Shown here one piece after another: positions 55,041-63,634 of a stretch of 64,000 nucleotides of DNA. The stretch's first letter is position 1, and the number at the start of each line of letters is the position of its first letter. The notes under the pieces are model-generated. The model ran no database searches and had not been told where the DNA came from. It worked only from the letters and a program-made list of their open reading frames with translations. The position numbers and the translations under genes were made by a program. This DNA is from Lachnospiraceae bacterium UBA938 (GTDB taxonomy: Bacteria > Bacillota > Clostridia > Lachnospirales > Lachnospiraceae): the NCBI GenBank assembly GCA_002293475.1, contig DBDG01000059.1, positions 58,523 through 122,522 on the forward strand, given 5' to 3'.

Positions 55041-56495
55041 ATGAATAAGATTCTGGTTGTGGAAGATGAAAAATTGATCCGGCAAGGCATTGTCTCAATG
55101 ATCCGCCGCTCTGGCATCCCGGTCGCCGAGATAGGAGAAGCGGCCAACGGAGAAGCGGCCATGGAGCTTATTGCCGGTCAGCAGTTTGATGTCGTATTTA
55201 CCGATATCCGCATGCCGAAAATGGACGGACTTACCTTGGTAAAAGAACTCCGAAAGCTGGCGGCGCCGCCGGTAATGATTGCTGTCAGCGGTTATGACGA
55301 ATTTAATTACGCGGTAGAAATGTTACGTGCCGGGGCAAGGGAATATATCTTAAAACCGATCGAACGCGACGTCCTGGTCCGGCTGCTAGGGCGGCTTGAA
55401 GAGGAAATCAGCCAAAAGAACGCCACCGAACAGGGACATATCAGCATTGGCTACCAGCAGCTTAAGTACTGGATGTTAAACGATCTTATGACAGCTGCCG
55501 AAACCGATATCTTGGTCAGTCAGTACGGGGAATGGTTTTTCGCGGCGGAATATGTCGTATGCTGTACCAACAATACTAAAGGCATCGCGGCTTCCGGTGA
55601 GCACCATATTTATCTGAGTGATGTGGGAGCACATGAGCTGTATATCATCGAAGCAAACGATGAGCCGGACGTGTGGGAGCAGCTGCTTCAGGGCAGATAT
55701 GTGGGCATCAGCCCCCGCCACTGCGGTTTAAGAGAACTGAAAACAGCCTTTCAGGAAGCTGCCGACGCTAGGCAGGAAGCCTTTTGGCGGGATAAAAGGG
55801 TGATTATTTATAAACCTTCGGAAGGCACCGGAGAAGCGGATATCCCGGATAAGGACATCCACCTGACCGTCCAGCAGATGGGAAGCAGTCAGGAAAAAGC
55901 CGCCAGACGCTACATCAGCGAAATCTTTTATCAAGGCCGCCGGGGCAGCTATCCGGCAGCGGTTATGGAAAAAAGCATCCGGCTTTTATTGCAGCTCTTA
56001 CAGGAAATGTACGGTACTGTTCTGGAGATGCAGCCGGACACGGCGGATCTGTTTGGCCCGCTGTATGTTCATGACTGTGCGGAAAAGCTGGAGCAGTCGC
56101 TGAATCAATGGCTGGACCGGCTGAGTGAGAAGCTCTGGAGGGATTATGACGATTATCGGAACAAGCAGAAAATCAAGCAGGCAGTCCTATATATCCATGA
56201 AAACTATAATACCGACCTTAATATGGCAGTGGTATCCAATGCGATATCCATGAACTACTCCCTGTTCTCTCATACGTTCAAGCTCTATACCGGCAGCAAG
56301 TTTGTCGATTACATCAAAGAGCTGAGGATTAAGGAAGCAAGGATACTGCTGGAAACTACCGATCTTAAGATCCATGAGATCAGCCAGAAGATCGGATATG
56401 AAAACGAAAAACATTTTATGAAGACATTTAAAATCGTATGCGGCGTTTCGCCGACAGAGTACCGTAAGAACATGTTACATAAAACGAATAAATAA
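55041..56495 (+). CDS. Response regulator with AraC-type DNA-binding domain (YesN-type)
   Basis: 484 residues. The receiver domain has Asp55 in VVFTDIRMPKMDGL and the conserved Lys in YILKPIERD. A middle region of about 220 residues is of unknown role. A C-terminal AraC-type pair of helix-turn-helix motifs (NMAVVSNAISMNYSLFSHTF; KIHEISQKIGYENEKHFMK) follows. It probably activates the glucan locus when phosphorylated by the preceding kinase. The ribosome binding site GAGGGGG lies in the end of the kinase gene, so translation is coupled. Confidence 0.95.
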   Translation: MNKILVVEDEKLIRQGIVSMIRRSGIPVAEIGEAANGEAAMELIAGQQFDVVFTDIRMPKMDGLTLVKELRKLAAPPVMIAVSGYDEFNYAVEMLRAGAREYILKPIERDVLVRLLGRLEEEISQKNATEQGHISIGYQQLKYWMLNDLMTAAETDILVSQYGEWFFAAEYVVCCTNNTKGIAASGEHHIYLSDVGAHELYIIEANDEPDVWEQLLQGRYVGISPRHCGLRELKTAFQEAADARQEAFWRDKRVIIYKPSEGTGEADIPDKDIHLTVQQMGSSQEKAARRYISEIFYQGRRGSYPAAVMEKSIRLLLQLLQEMYGTVLEMQPDTADLFGPLYVHDCAEKLEQSLNQWLDRLSEKLWRDYDDYRNKQKIKQAVLYIHENYNTDLNMAVVSNAISMNYSLFSHTFKLYTGSKFVDYIKELRIKEARILLETTDLKIHEISQKIGYENEKHFMKTFKIVCGVSPTEYRKNMLHKTNK

Positions 56496-56515
56496 GCTTT
56501 GGGGGATAATGACAT

Positions 56516-59500
56516 ATGGATAGTCATCAGTATTTTTGCATCGAAAACTATGCTAGGAAGCCGGAGTTTTCCAGCTTTCTTCCGGGCATAAGCGGAATAA
56601 AGGGAGTGCCGGCCTGGTGCTGTTACGTGAACAGGGGGCAGGCAGTCGCCAGCTTCGGACTGGAAGATAAAGACCATGCCATCATGGAGTTTTACCCGGC
56701 CCATCAGGCATACCGCAATGTTAGATTTTTGGGCTTTCGTACCTTTTGCCGCATTAACGGGGTGTACCGGGAGCTGTTTGGTGACGCCGGTCAGCCCCAT
56801 GCCATGAAGATATCCCAAAACACCTTGGAAATAGAAGAAAACAACATAGAAGGCGGCATCCGGACGACAATATGCTACTACATCCTGCCGGGCGAGACTT
56901 TTGGCGGCTTGATCAGAAAGGTGACCATCCGGAATACCGGCACGGACAGCATGGAGCTGGAAGTGCTGGACGGCATGGCGGCACTGGTACCGTACGGCGT
57001 GGATATGGCCGCCCTCAAAAACATGGGACAGACGATAAAGGCATGGATGCGGGCAGAACAAAGCCCTGCCGGCTGGCCTTTGTTCCGGGCTAGGGCAAGC
57101 ATCAAGGATGAGGCGGCGGTCACCGCGGTAAGCGGCGGGAATTTTGGTTATGCGGTTATGGCGGATGGAGCCGCCATGTCTTGGACTACTGATCCGGCGG
57201 CCGTGTTTTCTTATGATACGTCACTACAGAACGCCGAAGGCTTCCGCGCCAAGGGTACGGACGGCCTGTTTTGTGAGGACGGATGCTGTGAAAACCAGTT
57301 CCCTTGCTGCTTTTTCGGGGTAAAACGGCAGATTGCCGGCGGGGAAGAACTGACCTTTTACGAACTGTACGGTCAGGTGAAGGACAGTAAGGACCTGGCG
57401 GGCTTTCTGGACCGCAAGCCCGCCAAGGCGTATTTTGAGGCCAAAGCCGCGGCGGCCGACCGGCTGACGCAAGAATTATGTGAGGCTGTCGCCACCAAGA
57501 CGGCCAGCCCGGACTTCGATGAATATTGCCGCTATACCTACATGGACAACACGCTGCGCGGCGGCGCTCCTATTTTGCTGCCGGGTGGCAAGGTTTTTTA
57601 TGTCTATTCCCGCAAGCACGGCGATCTGGAAAGGGATTACAATAATTTCCGGATGCTGCCGGAATTTTATTCCCAGGGGAACGGCAATTACCGGGATATA
57701 TGTCAGAACCGCCGGATGGATAATTTCTTTACCCCAATCGTCCAAAAAGAAAATATCCGGCGCTTTTATAGCTTGATCCAGCTTGACGGCTACAATCCCC
57801 TCGCGGTAGAAAGAGTGACCTTCGGTCTGGCGGAAGAAAAATGTGAAAATATCTTGGATCCGCTGACCCAAGAGCAAAAAGAGGAGCTGCAGCAAAGCCT
57901 GTCCCTGCCCTTTACGCCGGGCGCCCTCTACCGGAAGCTGGATACCATGTTACCGGCCGATGAAAGGGATATTTACTTTGCCAGGATCATGGAAGCGTCC
58001 GAGGAGGAAAGCAGTGCCGAGTTCGGCGAGGGCTACTGGTCCGACCACTGGACATACTGTCTGGATCTTGTTGAAGCCTATCTTTCCTTGTATCCCGACC
58101 AAAAACAAGAACTGCTGACCGCCGAAGAGTATACCTATTACCGTACCCAGATACCGATCCTGCCCCGCCGCAAGCGCTATGTAAAAACGGATAACGGCAT
58201 ACGCCAATACCGTTTCCTGGATGAAGGCAAGAAGGTCACTGCCGCGGATAAACATCTGCGCGCCGATTTCGGCCGCGGCAATATTATCAAGGTAACCCTG
58301 CTGGAAAAGCTGCTTATGCTCTGTGCCACCAAATATGCTGCCCTTGATGCTTACGGTATGGGCATAGAGATGGAAGGCGGCCGGCCGGGCTGGTATGATG
58401 CCCTCAACGGCCTTCCGGCCATGTTCGGTTCCAGCATGGCCGAAACCTGCGAACTATCCCGGACCCTGGATTTTGTCATCGCCGCTCTGGACAGCTGCCC
58501 CGGCCCGCTTCGGCTGACCCAGGAAGTGGCGCTTCTGCTCCAGGCGATGGACCGGACAGCGCTGGCCGGCATGGATAAGCAGTCTGCCCAGGAACTCCTC
58601 ATCATCTGGAGCAAACGTAATGATGACAAGGAAAAATACTGGCGGGAAACTTTTCAGGGCATCAGCGGCATAAAGACTTCCATGGCTAAAGAACAGGCGG
58701 CCGCTATCCTCGCCCATCTAAAAGAGGCGGTTGACCACGGCATTCAGCGGGCCAGACAGATGACGGGAGAACGATATCCGACTTACTTTGCCTATGAAAT
58801 GACCGAATATACCGAAGCCAAGGGCGAGATCAACCCGCTTTATTTTAAGCCTGTCCCGCTCCCGGCCTTTCTGGAGGGAGCCGTCCGCCATCTGAAGCTT
58901 CCCGGCTCCAGACAGGAGAAAAGCAAACTGGCCGCGGCGGTGAAGTCCAGTGAGTTATATGATGAAAAGCTGAAAATGTACAAGGTAAACGCCTCCTTAA
59001 AAGATGCGTCCTATGAACTGGGGCGGGTAAAGGTATTCACCCCCGGCTGGCTGGAAAACGAATCGATATGGCTGCATATGGAATATAAGTACCTGCTAGA
59101 ACTGCTGAAATGTAAGCTATATCAGCAATATCTCGCGGATTTTGTCAACACCGTCATTCCTTTTCTGGATCCGGCGGTTTATGGAAGAAGCATATGGGAG
59201 AATTCCTCTTTCATTGCCAGTTCCGCCAACCCTGACCGGACGCTGCATGGCCGTGGTTTCGTAGCCCGGCTCAGCGGTTCCACCGCCGAATTCCTGCAGA
59301 TGTGGAAAATCATGATGTTTGGCGATGAGATATTCAAGGAAGCAAACGGCAGCCTGAGTCTCACCTTCGCGCCCTGCCTCCCCCGCATCCTGATTGGTGA
59401 AGACCGCAAGGTTGAAGCGGCTTTCCTGGGCCGGACAAAGGTAAGCTATGAGTTTGCCGAAAGAAAAGACTACATCCCCGGAAACTATCAGATCCAGGAT

Positions 59501-59620
59501 ATAGAGATGACCTTCCGTGATAAAGGAACCCACATCGTCAAGCAAGGAGTCCTGGGGCATAGTTTGGCCACAGAAATAAGGGAAGGGAAGGCTATAGCAA
59601 TAAAAATAAAAATAGAATAG
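56516..59620 (+). CDS. Glycoside phosphorylase, GH161/GH94-like (probable beta-1,3-glucan phosphorylase)
   Basis: 1034 residues, no signal peptide, so cytosolic. It has an N-terminal beta-sandwich (NYARKPEFSSFLPGISG...YYILPGETFGGLIRKVTIRN), then an (alpha/alpha)6-type catalytic region with GEGYWSDHWTY and GRPGWYDALNGLPAMFGSSM. The Asp in WYDALNG is the likely general acid, as in GH94-type inverting phosphorylases. The length and this motif layout fit GH161 enzymes, which phosphorolyse beta-1,3-gluco-oligosaccharides to glucose-1-phosphate, and the neighbours (GH16, GH30, sugar ABC) agree. Assignment to GH161 rather than GH149 or GH94 is from memory. It sits 20 bp after the regulator gene and 10 bp before GH30. 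Confidence 0.75.
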   Translation: MDSHQYFCIENYARKPEFSSFLPGISGIKGVPAWCCYVNRGQAVASFGLEDKDHAIMEFYPAHQAYRNVRFLGFRTFCRINGVYRELFGDAGQPHAMKISQNTLEIEENNIEGGIRTTICYYILPGETFGGLIRKVTIRNTGTDSMELEVLDGMAALVPYGVDMAALKNMGQTIKAWMRAEQSPAGWPLFRARASIKDEAAVTAVSGGNFGYAVMADGAAMSWTTDPAAVFSYDTSLQNAEGFRAKGTDGLFCEDGCCENQFPCCFFGVKRQIAGGEELTFYELYGQVKDSKDLAGFLDRKPAKAYFEAKAAAADRLTQELCEAVATKTASPDFDEYCRYTYMDNTLRGGAPILLPGGKVFYVYSRKHGDLERDYNNFRMLPEFYSQGNGNYRDICQNRRMDNFFTPIVQKENIRRFYSLIQLDGYNPLAVERVTFGLAEEKCENILDPLTQEQKEELQQSLSLPFTPGALYRKLDTMLPADERDIYFARIMEASEEESSAEFGEGYWSDHWTYCLDLVEAYLSLYPDQKQELLTAEEYTYYRTQIPILPRRKRYVKTDNGIRQYRFLDEGKKVTAADKHLRADFGRGNIIKVTLLEKLLMLCATKYAALDAYGMGIEMEGGRPGWYDALNGLPAMFGSSMAETCELSRTLDFVIAALDSCPGPLRLTQEVALLLQAMDRTALAGMDKQSAQELLIIWSKRNDDKEKYWRETFQGISGIKTSMAKEQAAAILAHLKEAVDHGIQRARQMTGERYPTYFAYEMTEYTEAKGEINPLYFKPVPLPAFLEGAVRHLKLPGSRQEKSKLAAAVKSSELYDEKLKMYKVNASLKDASYELGRVKVFTPGWLENESIWLHMEYKYLLELLKCKLYQQYLADFVNTVIPFLDPAVYGRSIWENSSFIASSANPDRTLHGRGFVARLSGSTAEFLQMWKIMMFGDEIFKEANGSLSLTFAPCLPRILIGEDRKVEAAFLGRTKVSYEFAERKDYIPGNYQIQDIEMTFRDKGTHIVKQGVLGHSLATEIREGKAIAIKIKIE

Positions 59621-59630
59621 GAGACGCACA

Positions 59631-60962
59631 ATGCAAGCATCAATAATTACAACCAGTCTGGATTCAGGAAAACGGTGGGAAGAAGCATCAGCCCAGACAC
59701 TTAATATCGAAGAATATATGCACGTCATCAACCTGTTTCCGGATATCAGGGAGCAGGAAATCCACGGCTTCGGCGGTGCTGTTACGGAAGCGGCGGCACA
59801 TTGTTATGCCGCGCTTTCTGAAGCCGGGCAAAACACCGTGACGGAAGGATATTATTCGGAGCGTGGGCTAAGATATAACATGGGAAGGATACCGATCCAT
59901 AGCTGTGACTTCAGCCTAGGTAATTACACATATATCGAAGAAGGCGATAAAGAGCTGAAAACTTTCAACATAAGCCACGACGAAAAGGAAATCCTCCCCC
60001 TGCTGCATCAGGCGCTGCGCCAGGCCGCCGGCCAGATTGACTGGCTATGTGCCCCTTGGTCGCCGCCGGCATTTATGAAAAGCAACCGGGATATGAACCA
60101 TGGCGGCAGCCTGCTGGAAGAATACAAGGAAAGCTGGGCAGCCTACTTCGTGCGCTTTATAAAAGAGTACCGGAAACGTGGCATATTTATCCGGTATGTT
60201 AATGTCCAGAATGAGCCGCAGGCAGTCCAGACCTGGGATTCCTGTATTTATTCGGCTCGGGAGGAAGGGGATTTTGTGGCCCGTTTCCTTGCGCCGGCCT
60301 TCAAAAGAGCTGGCTTGGATGACATCGGCATCTTTATCTGGGATCACAACAAAGAAGGCTTATATCATAGAATACGGGATACTTTTCAAGTTGAAGGCTG
60401 CCGGGAACAAGTGGCAGGGGCTTCCGTGCATTGGTATACCGGCGATCACTTTGATGCCATCCGGGCAGTACGGAAAGTCTATCCGGAACTCAAGATATTC
60501 TTTACGGAAGGCTGTGTGGAATATTCCCGGTTTGCGGATAGCGGCGAAGTGCAGAAGGCGGAAATGTATGCCCATGATATCCTCGGCAACCTAAAGGCTG
60601 GCTGTAATGCTATCTTGGACTGGAATCTGCTGTTGGATGAAAACGGCGGCCCCAACCATGTGGGCAATTTCTGCGCGGCTCCGATGATGGCCGACGGCAA
60701 AGGCGGCGTGGAAAAGCACCTGAGCTATTATTATATAGGGCATTTCAGCAGATATATCTTAAAAGGCGCCCGGCAGATCCTGACCTCCTCGTACACAGAC
60801 AGGATCGAAACCGTGGCCTTCGTCAATCCCGACGGCAGCCGGACGGCTGTCATGCTTAACCGGACGGACATACCGGCAGAGCTGGTTCTCCGGGAAGAAA
60901 CGGCCTGCCTGCCCTTGCGGATTGCCCCTCATAGCATAGTAACGGCAGTCTTAAGGCCGTGA
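59631..60962 (+). CDS. GH30 family glycoside hydrolase
   Basis: 443 residues, a (beta/alpha)8 barrel plus small beta domain, no signal peptide. The acid/base Glu195 is in NVQNEP and the nucleophile Glu293 in FFTEGC. N-terminal EIHGFGGAVTEAAAHCY and CAPWSPPAFMKSN are typical GH30 features. Known members act on beta-glucosyl linkages (beta-1,6-glucans, glucosylceramide, beta-glucosidase). Here it probably trims beta-1,6 branches or side chains of imported laminarin oligosaccharides before phosphorolysis (inference). It is the last gene of the glucan unit. Confidence 0.93.
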   Translation: MQASIITTSLDSGKRWEEASAQTLNIEEYMHVINLFPDIREQEIHGFGGAVTEAAAHCYAALSEAGQNTVTEGYYSERGLRYNMGRIPIHSCDFSLGNYTYIEEGDKELKTFNISHDEKEILPLLHQALRQAAGQIDWLCAPWSPPAFMKSNRDMNHGGSLLEEYKESWAAYFVRFIKEYRKRGIFIRYVNVQNEPQAVQTWDSCIYSAREEGDFVARFLAPAFKRAGLDDIGIFIWDHNKEGLYHRIRDTFQVEGCREQVAGASVHWYTGDHFDAIRAVRKVYPELKIFFTEGCVEYSRFADSGEVQKAEMYAHDILGNLKAGCNAILDWNLLLDENGGPNHVGNFCAAPMMADGKGGVEKHLSYYYIGHFSRYILKGARQILTSSYTDRIETVAFVNPDGSRTAVMLNRTDIPAELVLREETACLPLRIAPHSIVTAVLRP

Positions 60963-61014
60963 AAATCATTTATAATATAAAGTTAATGATCCGATCAACC
61001 CAAATCAATAATGG

Positions 61015-61043
61015 TTGAAACAATAGTTTTATTATAGTATGAT
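61015..61043 (+). promoter_or_regulatory. Promoter of the DUF1538 gene
   Basis: TTGAAA, 17-bp spacer, TATGAT. The -10 hexamer contains the apparent ATG at 61039, which therefore cannot be the start codon of a transcript from here. Confidence 0.7.
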
Positions 61044-61074
61044 AAAGACTATAAAAGAGCAAAGGAGAGTTTTA

Positions 61075-62628
61075 TTGAGATTTCACGAACTGTTAAGAGA
61101 GAAAGTACATGAATCGGTACTATCGGTACTGCCGATTACTGTCATTGTTATGTTTCTCAGTATGACGATCGCACCGCTGACACCGGCCACGCTGCTGCTA
61201 TTCTTGATCGGTGCCGCCATGCTGATCTTGGGGATGGGCTTCTTCACTTTGGGAGCGGATATGGCGATGATCCCGATGGGGGAAGGAATCGGCGTCCAGA
61301 TGAGCAAAACCAAGAAAATCACCGTGTCACTGGCAGTATGCTTCATCTTGGGCTTTCTGATTACTATTGCGGAGCCGGATCTTCAGGTCTTGGCCGAGCA
61401 GGTTGAGTCCCTTGATAATATGATCCTGATCCTGACGGTAGCAGCCGGGGTGGGATTTTTTCTAATTATTGCCGAATTACGTATGTTGTTAAAGATACCG
61501 TTATCCTATACTTTATTTTTCTTTTACGCTATTATCTTTATCTTATCTTATTTTACCCCCAATGCCTTTGTGGCGGTTTCCTTTGATTCAGGCGGGGTAA
61601 CGACCGGTCCGATTACCGTGCCCTTCATCATGGCGCTCGGTATCGGTATGGCTGCCGTGCGAAGCGATAAGAACTCCCGGAGCGACAGTTTTGGCCTGAT
61701 TGCCTTATGCAGCATCGGACCGATCCTATCCGTCATGATCCTAGGGATCTTGTACCGGCCAGAAGAAGCGACCTATACGCCGGTGTCTATGGTGGAGCTT
61801 AATACGACGAAGGAAGCGGGTGCGGAGTTCCTGAAAGCAATCCCGGTTTACGCACGGGAAGTGGCTTTGGCATTAATCCCTATTGTGCTGTTGTTCCTGA
61901 TATTCCAGTTCATCGCCAAGAGATTTCATCATCGGCAGCTGATCCGGATTGTTGCCGGTTTTATCTATACATATGTCGGCCTTGTGCTGTTTTTGACCGG
62001 TGTCAATGTGGGCTTTATGCCGGCTGGACAGAATATCGGCGCGGAAATAGCCGGGGACAGGCATAAGTGGCTATTGCTGCCGATCGGAATGCTCATCGGG
62101 TATTTTATTGTCCGAGCGGAGCCGGCCGTGCAGGTACTGACCAAGCAGGTGGAGGAGATCACCAACGGTTCCATATCTCAGAAAGCCATCGGCCAGAGCC
62201 TGTCCATCGGTATCGCGGTGTCGGCCGGGATTGCCATGCTCCGGATCCTGACCGGGCTGAATATTATGTGGTTCCTGATACCGGGCTATGCGATTTCCCT
62301 AATTATGACCTTTTTTGTCCCGCAGATATTTACCGGTATCGCGTTTGACTCCGGCGGCGTTGCCAGCGGCCCGATGACGGCGACCTTTCTACTGCCATTG
62401 GCGGTAGGAGCCTGTCAGGCGGTCGGCGGCAATATTATGACCGATGCTTTCGGCATCGTGGCGATGGTGGCCATGACGCCGCTACTGACCATCCAGATGC
62501 TGGGGCTAACCAGCAGGATCAGGCACTGGCTTGAGAAACGGCGTCTGGCCGAGCAGACGGAACCGGAAGGAGTGCCGTCAGCAGCCGGGATGGAACCGTC
62601 GGAAGATGTTATTATTTATTTTGACTGA
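61075..62628 (+). CDS. DUF1538 integral membrane protein (putative transporter)
   Basis: 517 residues with about 12-14 hydrophobic segments in two homologous halves, each containing a matching motif: AVSFDSGGVTTGPITVPF in the first and GIAFDSGGVASGPMTATF in the second, plus AEPDLQVLAEQVE and AEPAVQVLTKQVE. This internal duplication is typical of inverted-repeat transporters. The start is probably TTG 61075: AAAGGAG lies seven bases before it, and the upstream ATG 61039 falls inside the promoter -10. Function is unknown. The adjacent P-II-like gene suggests regulated transport of a nitrogen-related or other small solute. Confidence 0.88.
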   Translation: MRFHELLREKVHESVLSVLPITVIVMFLSMTIAPLTPATLLLFLIGAAMLILGMGFFTLGADMAMIPMGEGIGVQMSKTKKITVSLAVCFILGFLITIAEPDLQVLAEQVESLDNMILILTVAAGVGFFLIIAELRMLLKIPLSYTLFFFYAIIFILSYFTPNAFVAVSFDSGGVTTGPITVPFIMALGIGMAAVRSDKNSRSDSFGLIALCSIGPILSVMILGILYRPEEATYTPVSMVELNTTKEAGAEFLKAIPVYAREVALALIPIVLLFLIFQFIAKRFHHRQLIRIVAGFIYTYVGLVLFLTGVNVGFMPAGQNIGAEIAGDRHKWLLLPIGMLIGYFIVRAEPAVQVLTKQVEEITNGSISQKAIGQSLSIGIAVSAGIAMLRILTGLNIMWFLIPGYAISLIMTFFVPQIFTGIAFDSGGVASGPMTATFLLPLAVGACQAVGGNIMTDAFGIVAMVAMTPLLTIQMLGLTSRIRHWLEKRRLAEQTEPEGVPSAAGMEPSEDVIIYFD

Positions 62629-62760
62629 CCGGTCGGTAAGTACCCATCTTACACCAGCGAATATTATAAGAGCGAATATTATAAAACCTTGATATATATC
62701 GCTATATAGATATGTGTATCACTATTGCAGAGATAGTATATGTAAGTATAATCAGTATAG

Positions 62761-62889
62761 AATAGATAAGTATAGATAAGTATAGATGAGTATAGATGAG
62801 TATAGATGAGTATAGATGAGTATAGATAAGTATAGATAAGTATAGATAAGTATAGATAAGTAAAGATGAGTATAGATGAGTATAGATAT
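62761..62889 (+). repeat. 10-bp tandem repeat, about 13 copies
   Basis: Units of tatagata/gag in perfect 10-base register across 62761-62889, ending 16 bp before the P-II-like start codon. Unit variation is limited to a or g at one position and one a/t change. Confidence 0.97.
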
Positions 62890-62904
62890 GGAAAGGGAAA
62901 CGTC

Positions 62905-63591
62905 ATGGCGGAAAAAACAGAAGGCATAAAGCTGGTTATGGCATTTGTCGAGCGGGGACAGGGGACAGCTGTTGCCAGGCTTTTTGCGGAGTACAGAGTG
63001 GTCTGTAATTTTCAGAGCGTCGGACAGGGAACGGCGTCTTCCGACTTACTGGATGCTCTGGGTTTTGGCACCTCGGAGCGGGACATCTTGATCAGCATGG
63101 GATGCGACAGTAATGTAAACCGGCTTATGTATCAGTTACAGGAAAATTTATACCGGGACTTGGATGCCAAGGGCATTGTATTCGATATGCCGCTGTCAGG
63201 GATTACCAATCTGGCCGCCGGCAAACTGTTTGAAAAACGGCTGACACCGGAAGAAAATGGAAATGGAGGCGGAATAATGAAACAGAGCGGAAATGACAGC
63301 CTGATAATTGTCGTGGTAAATCAGGGAAATACGGATGATGTAATGGATACAGCTAGGAGTGCCGGAGCCAGAGGGGGTACGGTAGTCCGTTCCCGGTGGG
63401 CGGGCGGCCACGAAGATACCATGCAGTTCTACGGCATCAGCCTTCAGGCCGAGAAGGAGATTATCTTTATTGTTGCTGCCAGAGAAAGCCGCAACGCAAT
63501 CATGGAGGCGATTAATGAGACACATGGCCTGAATACGGCGGCAGCGGCGCTGACCTGCTCGCTGGAAATTGAAAATATTGCAAAGTTATAA
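62905..63591 (+). CDS. Tandem P-II-like (GlnB-fold) protein
   Basis: 228 residues made of two P-II-like halves. The first half spans about 5-115 (GIKLVMAFVERGQGTAVARLF). The second spans about 130-228, with a recognisable T-loop/B-loop region ARGGTVVRSRWAGG and strand VVNQGNTDDVMDTA. P-II proteins bind adenine nucleotides and 2-oxoglutarate and control transporters and enzymes by direct contact. Adjacent to a DUF1538 transporter, it probably gates or senses for it. ATG 62905 follows AAAGGG; an earlier ATG at 62866 lies in the repeat array and would add 13 residues. Confidence 0.85.
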   Translation: MAEKTEGIKLVMAFVERGQGTAVARLFAEYRVVCNFQSVGQGTASSDLLDALGFGTSERDILISMGCDSNVNRLMYQLQENLYRDLDAKGIVFDMPLSGITNLAAGKLFEKRLTPEENGNGGGIMKQSGNDSLIIVVVNQGNTDDVMDTARSAGARGGTVVRSRWAGGHEDTMQFYGISLQAEKEIIFIVAARESRNAIMEAINETHGLNTAAAALTCSLEIENIAKL

Positions 63592-63634
63592 TTATAAAAG
63601 AGCCAATAAAAACAAAGGATCAGTTAAATAAACT

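Noticed and set aside
57476..57895. Minus-strand open frame of 139 codons within the phosphorylase gene
   Set aside because: It is antisense to a well-supported gene, without start signals or family similarity.
62761..62889. Possible CRISPR-like array
   Set aside because: The units are directly adjacent 10-mers with no spacers, and no cas genes are nearby.
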